Shown here piece after piece: positions 21,455 to 30,900 of a stretch of DNA of 64,000 nt (within the stretch, counting starts at the first letter, position 1; each line of letters begins with the position of its first letter). Under the pieces are notes generated by a model. That model made no database searches, was not told where the DNA came from, and was given only the letters and a program-made list of their open reading frames with translations. Made by a program: the position numbers and the translations under genes. Origin of the DNA: Tetracladium setigerum (lineage: Eukaryota; Ascomycota; Leotiomycetes; Helotiales); the NCBI GenBank assembly GCA_031472005.1, contig PZJY01000002.1, positions 1,488,001 through 1,552,000 on the forward strand, in the 5' to 3' direction.

Positions 21455-23353
21455 CTAACCTTCAGAGGGAGAGCCGATATTCGATTTGTCCTCGTCTTCG
21501 TTTTTATTGTCGTCTTCGTCATCTTCATCGTCGTGCTCAACCTCGACCTCTGCGACCGAGCTCTCGTCAGACTCTTCGTCCTCCCGACCGCTAGCACTTC
21601 CTTTACTCAACACCTCTGTGTTACCATTTGAACTCTTCTTCTTCTCCTTCAGTACATGCTTCAAACGCTTCAAAAAGCCATCAACGTGTACCGCGCCTTC
21701 AATTTCCTCGTCACTTGGCACCTCATCTTCCACATCAGAATCATCAGCATTCTCTGAAAATTTATGTACTGCTTTCACATGTCTTTGAAGTGCGTGTTGA
21801 TCTCTGAAGGCTTTGTTGAATCTTGGACACGTTACCACCGGGCAGGTTCGTGCATCTGAGTTCGTTATGACTTTTGATCGGAGGACTGGGCGTCGATCAC
21901 TTGCTGAACTCTCGACATCTGAAGCATCCCCTGAACTCTCATCATCGAAATCTATGATTGGTTCTGGCTGGTAAACGACTAGCGTGTCCTTTGTACTTTC
22001 TGTAAAAGAAGTCTCAACTAAGGTCCTCATTACCATGCTCTCTCCAAATAGCGTAGCACATCTTTGTGTTGCCCTCTCCACCACGGCCGGATCAAACCCA
22101 GCAAGAGCTGCAGCACCCATAACTTCGCTCCAGTCTCTCACACCCATTCTTCTGTTTCTTGAAACAATAAGCCCGTTTCCCGTGAATCTAGGAACCCGTG
22201 CTGTCTTGGATGGACGGTCAGGGCTCACAGGCCGTTTGATAGGCGGAGCGAAGACGGGGAGAGGCTTTTTCTGTATACGGGCGATTCGAATGAGATGTTC
22301 ATGCTCTGTTTCGTTTGGGAGACGTGGGTATTCCTTCTTTGGACGACCAAGATGAGTCTTCTTGGTGCGAGATGGGGCTGGGACGTTGTCGTCAAGACCT
22401 GGCTGCAATTTTCTTGGGCGACCCCTTGGCCCCTTTTCGCCTTTGGTGGTTGTTGCATCTTCGCTAGCAGCGCTCATGGCTCGACCTTCATCATCTGTGC
22501 CAGCATCTGATTTAGAATATTGAAGACATGTATTTCGAGCGTAGTGCAGAGCAATGAGAACATCATCCAACTTAGAGAGTATATGTCTCACTGAGGGCCG
22601 AAGAAGCTGAGCCGAGCGATCGTCGTCTATCGAAATGATTGGTTGAAAGATAGGCTTGAATGATCTCTTTGGAGAGTAAATGGTGTCGGGTTCTGAGCGA
22701 ATGGGAGATATACTTCTCCTCTCGCGAGGTTCTGTGCTTTCACGGGAGCTTGGAGAAGGATCTCTAGACTCGTTCCAATCGTCCTGGGAATCTGCTTCGC
22801 TGACAACAGAACTGGGATTTCTGAATCCGCCATCATTGGGATCTTGCACCACACTCTCTTCCCCAGCCAATTCCCTCGCAGTAAAAATATCCTTGGCTTG
22901 CTTCAAGGCATTGGCAGTCAGAATTTCCTCCAACGCCCTACTGGGCCAAGCTCTCTCTCTCCTCCTAAGAGTATAAATCTCCAAGTCATCGTCTTCCCCA
23001 ATATCATCTCCTTCTCTCGGAACCTCTGCTGGGGGTAGCGGCCAAGCAGTCCAGCTTTTCGGCGGCACAAATTGTCTTGTATCTTCTAGCAGTGAAAGCT
23101 CCCGCCCAGAACCTTTGGCATCCTCATATTCTCTTGCCTTCCGTTTCAAAGAATGAGCGTTAAAAAGATGGATGCTGAGATTCTGATCCCTTTGGGTGTC
23201 TAAGCTGGTAGCTAGACCTCTCTCCGCTTTGGTGATTTCTCGCCATGTGGAGGCTGGGCCTTGCCAGCGATTGGGGCGTGATGTATCCGTTTCCCGAGAA
23301 TTTTCTGAGCCAGGATCAGAATCATCATGATCATGATCTGAAATGGAGGACAT
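21455..23353 (-). CDS. rrn9: Rrn9-domain protein, RNA polymerase I upstream-activation-factor-like, with AT-hooks and a C2H2 finger
   Basis: A single-exon frame of 632 residues. Residues about 28-110 match the Rrn9 domain pattern: RWQGPASTWREITKAERGLA, RDQNLSIHLFNAHSLKRKA and SWTAWPLPPAEVPREGD. In yeast Rrn9 belongs to the upstream activation factor of RNA polymerase I. Two AT-hook-like motifs follow at about 313-343 (RGRPRK and LGRPKK). A C2H2 finger lies at about 500-527 (CPVVTCPRFNKAFRDQHALQ then RH and VH), and the tail is very acidic (DDEDDEDDNKNEDED). Yeast Rrn9 is smaller; the finger and hooks are an extra DNA-binding equipment that I infer, not a known feature. A CTAACCCTAACCC element lies about 140-150 bp upstream. 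Nearby Nop7 also acts in ribosome biogenesis. Domain call good; ortholog status inferred. Confidence 0.83.
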   Translation of the reverse strand: MSSISDHDHDDSDPGSENSRETDTSRPNRWQGPASTWREITKAERGLATSLDTQRDQNLSIHLFNAHSLKRKAREYEDAKGSGRELSLLEDTRQFVPPKSWTAWPLPPAEVPREGDDIGEDDDLEIYTLRRRERAWPSRALEEILTANALKQAKDIFTARELAGEESVVQDPNDGGFRNPSSVVSEADSQDDWNESRDPSPSSRESTEPRERRSISPIRSEPDTIYSPKRSFKPIFQPIISIDDDRSAQLLRPSVRHILSKLDDVLIALHYARNTCLQYSKSDAGTDDEGRAMSAASEDATTTKGEKGPRGRPRKLQPGLDDNVPAPSRTKKTHLGRPKKEYPRLPNETEHEHLIRIARIQKKPLPVFAPPIKRPVSPDRPSKTARVPRFTGNGLIVSRNRRMGVRDWSEVMGAAALAGFDPAVVERATQRCATLFGESMVMRTLVETSFTESTKDTLVVYQPEPIIDFDDESSGDASDVESSASDRRPVLRSKVITNSDARTCPVVTCPRFNKAFRDQHALQRHVKAVHKFSENADDSDVEDEVPSDEEIEGAVHVDGFLKRLKHVLKEKKKSSNGNTEVLSKGSASGREDEESDESSVAEVEVEHDDEDDEDDNKNEDEDKSNIGSPSEG

Positions 23354-23733
23354 GATAAACTTGAGATGACCTCCTTGACGTTCGTGATGTTTGTTCTGGT
23401 TGGCTGTCGAGGGCTGTCTTGTCCGATGTTTGAGCCATCATTTTCTGACCAATGAGAGATGTGATCCACGAATTTTGTTGCACGTCGTTTTCTAACCCTA
23501 ACCCGATGATTTTTTGTCTGGAGGCCTTTACTCTGTAGACAAAATGCCAAGAGGTTTCAGACAAATCGCCGAGCTACAAAACGTCAGGCAAATGAGGGCA
23601 ATAAAGTTAATTAGTTGTTCCCTCTGAACGATTGCATTGTTTTCCATGTTTCTTTCTGTTCACAATGGCACCATACCCATGGAAATCAAGCTAATCTTGT
23701 TTGATTCACGTTCAATTTACTATGTACTGTACA
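23354..23733. other. Promoter of rrn9 and 3' flank of gab1
   Basis: A 380-bp gap between two minus-strand genes. Apart from the telobox-like element I see nothing coding. Confidence 0.5.
23492..23504. promoter_or_regulatory. Telobox-like element upstream of rrn9
   Basis: CTAACCCTAACCC, 139-151 bp upstream of the rrn9 start. AACCCTAA-type elements bound by Tbf1-like or related factors occur in ribosome-related gene promoters of several fungi. At two repeat units this is not a telomere. Role inferred. Confidence 0.4.
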
Positions 23734-25101
23734 CTATATCTGCCGTATCTCCTTGCCTTTCATCTCTGGTCGTTCGACTTCCCACTCGTCTCGTAATACT
23801 GCAAATAATGCATCTGCTACTAACACACTCAAACCCAAACTCCAAACCAGTGTAATGGCGTAGAAGAAGTTTGCATTTCCACTTCCGGCATAGATCCAAA
23901 GATAGTAGAAAGCAGGCCCAAGAAGCGTGGCATATAGAATGGCCGAGGAGGCTAAGAAGGCGTATCGCATCAACGGGAATACATGTCGGTAAAGCGGTAG
24001 CATAGCGAGGAAGAGAGACATGTCGGCGATGGAGGGATATGGCTTGAAGATGGCAAAGATTCCAAACAGCATCGTAAGGACAAACAGCGGTTGGCGACGT
24101 ATTCTGATTGTTAAACCCGCAACGTAGGACGATAAATGTATCCAGAATACACCGAGGAAGAAGTTCCGGAACGAATCGAACATCTCAATGAAGAAGTACC
24201 ACCAGAGACCTACATTTGGCGTAAGATCTGGAAGTAGTAGCTGCACCCCGTATGTAGATGCAATAAACTCCCAAGACCCTGTGATCAACGATGAAGTGTA
24301 GAGCAATGTAAATAGTGAGCCTCCAACTGCACCAACATTTGTCAGAACGAAACCAATCACAGAATCCGATTGTTTCCTAGATGGCCTCCTGTCCCAGCAG
24401 AGAAGGATCAAGGGTGGCAAGAGAAGTATTGGGTACATGGACAGATAGGCCGCGAAGGATAGGGCGAACATTGAGTTGAATGAGGCCCCTGCTACAGCTT
24501 TTGAAATGGCATGGAGGATCGCACAAGTTGTGAAAACATTCGTTGGACGACCAAGGCATGTTGCAATTGTGAAAGGGTTGAATAGAAAGCTAGGCTAAGG
24601 ATTAGCAAGTACCGCAAGTACTTGGGTATAGAGCTTACCAGGCGGCAATAGCATAAGTGTCCCACCTCTTGTCCTTCCGCGGCGATGTGAACAATCTCGT
24701 GGACACTGCCTCTCCTGAATCTGCAATTTGCATGAGAGCATTTGCGCTCAGGATGTCCACCAGTATGTACAGCAAGTTTGTGAAAATGGGGTATGCTGCC
24801 GAGCTGGGGAGGAGGGAGAATAGCGTGAGGAGGAAAGGTGCTTGGTGGTAGACTCCGCCATCGTATGGGGACACATTATGTTCGTAGAGGAATAGGCCTT
24901 CTTGCACTGCAGATTGATTAGTGTTGTACATAAATCTGCGCGCTAGGGGCCATTCATACGTCTCTTAAAGCTGGTAACGGGCGTCGAAATCTCCACGCGC
25001 CCGGTCAACAGGTCGGGAAGGCCAGGGAAAGAAGTGAATAGAAGTAGGCGCACAGCTGCTGCGGCGCCAAAAAGGGCAGCTTTCCTCCGGTCGATGCTCA
25101 T
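23734..25101 (-). CDS. gab1: GPI transamidase subunit Gab1/PIG-U (Cdc91)
   Basis: Multi-spanning ER membrane subunit of the GPI transamidase complex, which transfers preassembled GPI anchors to proteins. Exons are 25101..24960, 24906..24639 and 24589..23734; introns 24907-24959 (GTATGA..CTGCAG) and 24590-24638 (GTAAGC..CCTAG) keep phase and give 421 residues, normal for PIG-U. Family landmarks: MSIDRRKAALFGAAAAVRLL at the start, YEHNVSPYDGGVYHQAPFLL, then FLFNPFTIATCLGRPTNVF, PNVGLWWYFFIEMFDSFRNF and IFKPYPSIADMSLFLAMLPL. There are around ten hydrophobic segments. The start is the internal ATG at 25101 rather than the one at 25188, because MSIDRR begins the conserved region. It is head-to-head with nop7, 308 bp apart. 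Confidence 0.96.
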
Positions 25102-25409
25102 GTTGGAGTCAATGTGGGGGAGCGAAAGAATGTCGAGTAGGTAATTGTCATATAATATCGTGAGATTTCGAGATATTCGGATTTCCAATTTTATACCTGC
25201 CCATCGGTGCAGCTCTCAATTATGAATGGCATTTGGATGTTGTCCTCGGCGGTACCAACGCGATTGGCGGATACTGTATAGGCGGTGAAGCCTAGAAAGG
25301 TGGCAGAAAAAGAGAGGGAAGCTGGAATGAACTTTTTTTTAACCCCACGATTTTACATACTCCCTCACATCTACAAACCGGCGATTGAACCTCCACAACG
25401 TCAGGAATC
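25102..25409. promoter_or_regulatory. Short bidirectional promoter gab1/nop7
   Basis: 308 bp separate the divergent start codons of gab1 (minus) and nop7 (plus), so both promoters and leaders must fit here or overlap. An A run (25337-25344 as T on the plus strand) and CT-rich sequence lie before the nop7 start. No clear TATA box. Confidence 0.55.
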
Positions 25410-27440
25410 ATGGCAAGAATTAAGAAGAAGGGAACTTCTGGCCAGGCCAAGAACTTCATCACTCGAACTCAGGCTGTCCGAAAATTGCAAGTCAGTCTTC
25501 CCGACTTTCGAAAACTCTGCATCTGGAAAGGAATCTACCCTCGAGAACCTCGAAACAAGAAGAAGGCTGCCAAAGGCTCCAGCCACTCGACAACCTTCTA
25601 CTACACCAAGGACATTCAATACTTGCTACATGAGCCTCTCTTGCAGAAGTTCCGTGAGCAAAAAGCCCTCGAAAAGAAGATCTCGAAAGCTCTTGGGCGT
25701 GGAGACAATCGCGATGCGCAAAGATTGGAGCGCAATGCCAATCGTCCCGAGAAGAATGGAAAGACAAAGTACACCCTCGATCATGTCATCCGCGAGCGAT
25801 ACCCAACCTTTGTCGATGCTCTCCGAGACCTTGATGACTGCTTGTCTATGCTCTTCCTCTTCGCCAATCTGCCGTCCACACCGACAGTTCCTGCAAAGAT
25901 GATCGCTCGCTGCGAACGTCTCTGCCTTGAATTCGAACATTACCTTATTGTGTCACACAGCCTGCGCAAGTCGTTCTTGTCAATTAAGGGAATATACTAT
26001 CAAGCGACAATTCAGGGTCAGGATATCTTGTGGTTGGTTCCTTATAAGTTCAACCAGAGAGTCACTGGAGACGTGGATTTCAGAATTATGGGCACCTTTG
26101 TGGAGTTCTACCAAACACTTCTGGGCTTCGTCAATTTCCGTCTCTACACCTCCGTTGGCTTGGTCTATCCGCCCAAGTTTGATGCTGCTATGGATGACCA
26201 AGGAGCAGAACTGGGAGCATTCTCATTGGAAGGCAATGGTATCGGCGCTATTGAACAGCCAAAACAGATCACAGCAGACTCCAAGCCAAATCCAAAACTT
26301 CAAGCTGAGATCGACAAGCTCATGTCCCAGCTAAATGAGCCTCCAAAAGAAGCCGAGGTCGCCTTGGTTCTAGATGTTGAGAACGAAGAGGAGGAAGCAA
26401 CAGAGACCATTGACAAGTTCGAGCCAGCGGCACCAGGTGGGGACATTCTTTTGCAGCCTTCTTACTCTGCTACCGATCCATCCACCCTTTTCTCGAACTT
26501 CACATTCTACCTGTCTCGAGAGACCCCACGGCAACCTCTCGAGTTTATTTTGAAGGCCTTTGGCTGTAAGCGAATTGGCTGGGATGCTGTTCTCGGAGAT
26601 GGTGCATTCACACACAACGAACTGGATCCAGCTATTACGCATCAAGTTGTCGATCGTCCACCAATTCAGACAGATGTCGAAGAGGAGGAAGCAGAAGATA
26701 ACCAGACTGCTCAGAAGATTCGACCCGGATCCCGAGTTCCTGGTAGAATTTATGTTCAGCCGCAGTGGATCTGGGATAGCGTTAACGAGGAAGAGCTCAA
26801 GCGACCTGATCTTTATGCTCCTGGTGCCCAACTACCTCCCCATCTCAGTCCCTTCGTCAAGAAGGTACGTGGTCAATATGACCCTAGTGCTCCACTCAAT
26901 GAGCAGGAACGTGAAGATGAGGAGCTTGAGGCAGCGAGTGATATTGAGGACGAGGATATCTCTGACGAGGATGACATGGCGGTTAAAAATACAGATGCCG
27001 ATAATATGGATATTGACGTTACTGCTGGAGGCATGGATATCGCTGGCTCAGATGATGAAGACCAAGAGGAAGATCAAGAAGATGCCGAGTCATTTGGAGG
27101 ATTTTCTGATGCCGAGGAGGACGATGAAGATGATGAGGCCACTTCTGCTGCAAAGCAACGCCAACGCGAGCTGGAGGCCGAGTTAACTGGTGTCGCATTG
27201 GAGGAGAAAGAGGTTGATCCAAGAGTCAAGGCCAAGGCCGATGCTAGAAAGAAGGCCGCCAGGAAGGCAAAGGAAGAGGATGAAGAAATCGAGAGGGCCA
27301 AGATGATGATGAGCCGAAAGAAGAGGAAGATCCTTGAGAAGATGGTTTACAGCAATAAGAAAAAGGATGCTGAGGCCGAGACCTTAAGAGCGAAGAGGAG
27401 AAAGATTGAGAAATCTGGGAAAGCTGCACCTAGGGTTTAA
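25410..27440 (+). CDS. nop7: Pescadillo/Nop7, 60S ribosome biogenesis factor
   Basis: Nucleolar factor that, in the PeBoW-type complex with Erb1 and Ytm1, is needed for maturation of 27S pre-rRNA and the 60S subunit. A single exon of 676 residues, a usual length for fungal Nop7. The N-terminal pescadillo domain is clear at about residues 1-280: MARIKKKGTSGQAKNFITRT, FRKLCIWKGIYPREPRNKKK, YTLDHVIRERYPTFVDALRD and GIYYQATIQGQDILWLVPYK. The BRCT domain is at about 345-465, with the conserved tryptophan in PQWIWDSVNEEE. Then comes an acidic stretch (about 500-590, many D/E) and a Lys/Arg-rich coiled coil with RKKRKI and KRRKIEK that should localise it to the nucleolus. It is divergent from gab1. 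Confidence 0.98.
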   Translation: MARIKKKGTSGQAKNFITRTQAVRKLQVSLPDFRKLCIWKGIYPREPRNKKKAAKGSSHSTTFYYTKDIQYLLHEPLLQKFREQKALEKKISKALGRGDNRDAQRLERNANRPEKNGKTKYTLDHVIRERYPTFVDALRDLDDCLSMLFLFANLPSTPTVPAKMIARCERLCLEFEHYLIVSHSLRKSFLSIKGIYYQATIQGQDILWLVPYKFNQRVTGDVDFRIMGTFVEFYQTLLGFVNFRLYTSVGLVYPPKFDAAMDDQGAELGAFSLEGNGIGAIEQPKQITADSKPNPKLQAEIDKLMSQLNEPPKEAEVALVLDVENEEEEATETIDKFEPAAPGGDILLQPSYSATDPSTLFSNFTFYLSRETPRQPLEFILKAFGCKRIGWDAVLGDGAFTHNELDPAITHQVVDRPPIQTDVEEEEAEDNQTAQKIRPGSRVPGRIYVQPQWIWDSVNEEELKRPDLYAPGAQLPPHLSPFVKKVRGQYDPSAPLNEQEREDEELEAASDIEDEDISDEDDMAVKNTDADNMDIDVTAGGMDIAGSDDEDQEEDQEDAESFGGFSDAEEDDEDDEATSAAKQRQRELEAELTGVALEEKEVDPRVKAKADARKKAARKAKEEDEEIERAKMMMSRKKRKILEKMVYSNKKKDAEAETLRAKRRKIEKSGKAAPRV

Positions 27441-27906
27441 TCTTTTGATTCGCAAAAGCGAGGAGTTTTGGGTGGGTATTTTTGATCCAGGAGTTTGATG
27501 TGTAGATGATACTATAAAATTGATGCTACTATTACCTACCTATGACAAGCACCCTCGAAGTTTCCTGTTACTTTCCTGTCACTTGTGAGATTAGTCTTGA
27601 GATGCTCGCGGAGGAATTTGAATTCTTCTTGCATTTGTACGGAGAGAAAAGAAAGACAGAAAAGGGGGACCGTTGCCATAATAAACCAAACGCCAAGAAA
27701 CTCCAACGCGCGTGGCACGTCACTTGTCGAAAGCAACTTTGATCCCTTTCGTACTACTCGACCAAACGACAGATGAACTCTCAGCAAAACCAGCAAACGC
27801 CACTAAATCCTTGCATTCCTTTTTGACGATCTGTGATCTCAACAAAGGATACTAAAGTGACTTCTTCCGATGTGTACTTAAACTCCAAGCTCATTCGAGC
27901 TTCAAA
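27441..27906. other. Gap between nop7 and the tail-anchored protein gene
   Basis: 466 bp between two plus-strand genes; nothing coding. It should hold the nop7 3' UTR and the promoter and leader of the next gene, whose ATG follows TTCAAA. Confidence 0.5.
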
Positions 27907-30900
27907 ATGGCTTCAACTTCACATGCCTCGGCCACTCCATCAAGAGAGCCCTCCAGCACCTCCCCCGACAATCGCCGCCTAGGTTCAAGTATATTCTCTG
28001 TTCCTAAGGGAAGATATAGCTATGGGAGCGACGAGACTGGTGAATCAAGTACCGCCGCGAGCACGCGGAACAGCCAACTAGATGGCGGGAAAGATAATGG
28101 AGGAGCAAATGGGATTCTGGGAGATGATATAATAGGGAGAGATGGCAAGGGCAGTTTTAGGAGCCATAGGAGTAGAACAAGTGGTGGATTCTTGCTCTCG
28201 AATGCGACTTTTGAGCCTCCATCTCGCTCCACAACACCACCGAATGCAAACAGCCTGACGAACCGACGTGGCATTGATGCGAAAGAAAAGGGCGCCCCTA
28301 GAGGCAATGAGACGAAACACAAGAAGCGCAAGTCGAATCTGGGGCTCGGACTTGGGGGTAGTCCTCTGGCTGGAAATGTGACAAATGCCCGTCTAGATAC
28401 CGAGAATGACGTTGGAAGTAATAAGGATTCGACTGCCAGGAAGCAGCAAATCATTGGGGACGAAAATCTCAATTCTGGCTCTCTGGATGTAAATTCTGCC
28501 CAGATCGTCACTCTGGCACTGAACCTCAGCGAGAGTAGGAGGAACGCATCAAGGCGGCTTGTGTCGAGCCCTTTGCCCACTCCGGTAGCGACATTTGGGG
28601 AAAATGTGGCCGGCGGTAGCATGCGATACCATATGCAGCAACAAAGGCGTGCATCACGAAATGTATCTCCCAAGCCAGATCGCGGAGACAAGACTTCAGC
28701 TCCAGTCGTTCGTGTACCTTCGGGGCAGAGGATCAATAAGCCAATGCAACAGGCCTTTGACTTGCAACAGGAAGGGGTCTATCAGTATCATTTTTCGGCC
28801 TCGACGCTTGCACGCGCAGAGAAAGCAAAGAAGGCTATTGAACTTATGGCCCAGTACCGAGAGCTACTTCAATTTGTACCTCCTCTGAAACCTCAGAAGT
28901 TGGAACGAATTACAACCGCAGGCACACTCAACAGTGCACCATTATCGCCAACTCCTTCCGTCCCATCTTTGCGAGAACATCGGATCAATGTTCAGCAGGC
29001 ATTAGGACGACAGTACAATCCTTTACAATACATCCGCAACAGAAAAATACGTGCAAGGAACTCCAAATCCATCGATGGTGAGGCCCAAGGATTTGCCGAT
29101 TTAGATAAAGTAACAACTTGGGTACGCAAAGTGTCCCAGCAAGCTTCGTTGCCCGACTACCAAACTGCAGATTGTCTGCCCCTCCCTGCCTTAAGTCACG
29201 ACGATTCTCTCACTGTACAAACCACCTCATCTCCATCAGCCCTCGGCCGAGGTAGTGGTAGCAATTTTACCAAAACAAAACGGCCAAGAATCGACTGGAT
29301 GACGAACCCAGCAGATCTTATTGCAGACGTCTTTTGGCTGGAACAAAACAACAACAAGAAGCTGATTGAGGATCGACAAGGACGACGAATATTTCCCCAG
29401 GAGCTAGATTTAAGACGACCCGTGTCCCGCCAGGAACCAAAGCCAGATCAGCAACGACCTCCGAGCCCACCTATAATGACCGAGGAGCCCGAAGAGGACC
29501 TTCGAATCGAAACCAAGCTTCCTCATTTCAAGTCTGTCAAGCAAGAACCCGAAAAGTTTGTTGGAAAGGGCGCATCTCGTGCTAAAGAGAAGCTACGGCA
29601 TGTGCGGGACGCTACGAGGATCCACCATCACTCACGCAATGGTTCAAGCAAAGATATTCGCCATTTCCTGAGATCTCAAAGTAAATCTGATGATTCTTCT
29701 TCCAGCTCCGAATCTGATCACCGACCGCGGAGAAAACGAAGTGGTACAGCGGACATTCATGACCGTGGAAAAGATATTCTTGAAAAACAAATGGCCGAAC
29801 TATTGGAGAAAGAATCGAAAAACATCGAAAATAAGTCAGACCGAGATGTTGAAGTCAAACAAGCTTCAAAATACTTCGAGATACAAAAGCCATTTCTCAA
29901 AGATGATTTGGCGGGATCGAGAGGCGGTTCTGCTAGTCATAGTAGATCTGCTTCGGTCGCAAATCGAACAAAGAGAGATTCTTTGATGAACGGTTCGTCT
30001 GGTCGTGCAAGCCTAGAAGTTCCTGGGGCCAACGGCCGTGGCTCTTTAGATCTTGACCTTGATACAACAGCCCCAAACTCTCCTGAGATCAGAGCAAGAC
30101 GTGCCAGTAACTCACATATTCCGAGTATTTCCATGGATTTGACTTCTCCGCATAGTAGACATTCTTCGCCTTCAAGAAGGGCGCTGTCAAAGGTCAGGGC
30201 AAAGATACGACCAAACCACGATCGAAATTATCATTCGGATTATCTGGATGAGGAGACAGCTATCATTAGCGAAACAAGTTCACGGGAGCAACAGCCTGAG
30301 ACCTCTGATAGCAGAAGACGATCGATCAGTCCTACAAAGAAGGTTTCCAAGAGATTAGGCGATACGAAAATCCGCAAAGAGCGAGGCGAAGATCCTTCTG
30401 GGATCAGAGGATTTCTCAAAAGCGCTCGCAATCCAGTAAACCGAGTTAGTGGTCTTATTTGGAAGAAGGAGTCTTCGCCTGGTTATGGTGCTTCTAGTGA
30501 TGAATCTGATACGGAAGGTTCACGAGGATCTCACATTCTCGAAAAGGACGAGCTTGTTAGTGATGGAAAGTTTGACGATCTTGCAAAAACGTATACACCC
30601 AAAGACAGACCGTCATACTACTATGATATGCCCAAATTTGTGTCGCCATTTGAAGGCCGCGGCCGTTCGACTCAGAGTAGAGACGATGATCGCCACTTCC
30701 AGTCTTTGTCAAAACACAGATCAGATCAGTCAAAGCAACGAGAGGCATACCCTCATATCAATATCCAGCCACCAATGTCTTCCCCCGAGGACAACTTACC
30801 TATTAAGAAGCGTCGATTGTCATCGGCTTCGAACAGCTCGCGGAGAGGTAGCTATCCAAACGGTGTTGAGCAAGCGGATTCCCGCTTAAATTCTATACTT

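Noticed and set aside
23492..23504. CTAACCCTAACCC as an interstitial telomere or chromosome end
   Set aside because: Only two units, inside a promoter between intact genes; better seen as a telobox-like element.
28020..28736. 238-codon antisense frame inside the 1237-residue gene
   Set aside because: Mirror of strongly coding sequence on the other strand; its composition reflects the sense codons.
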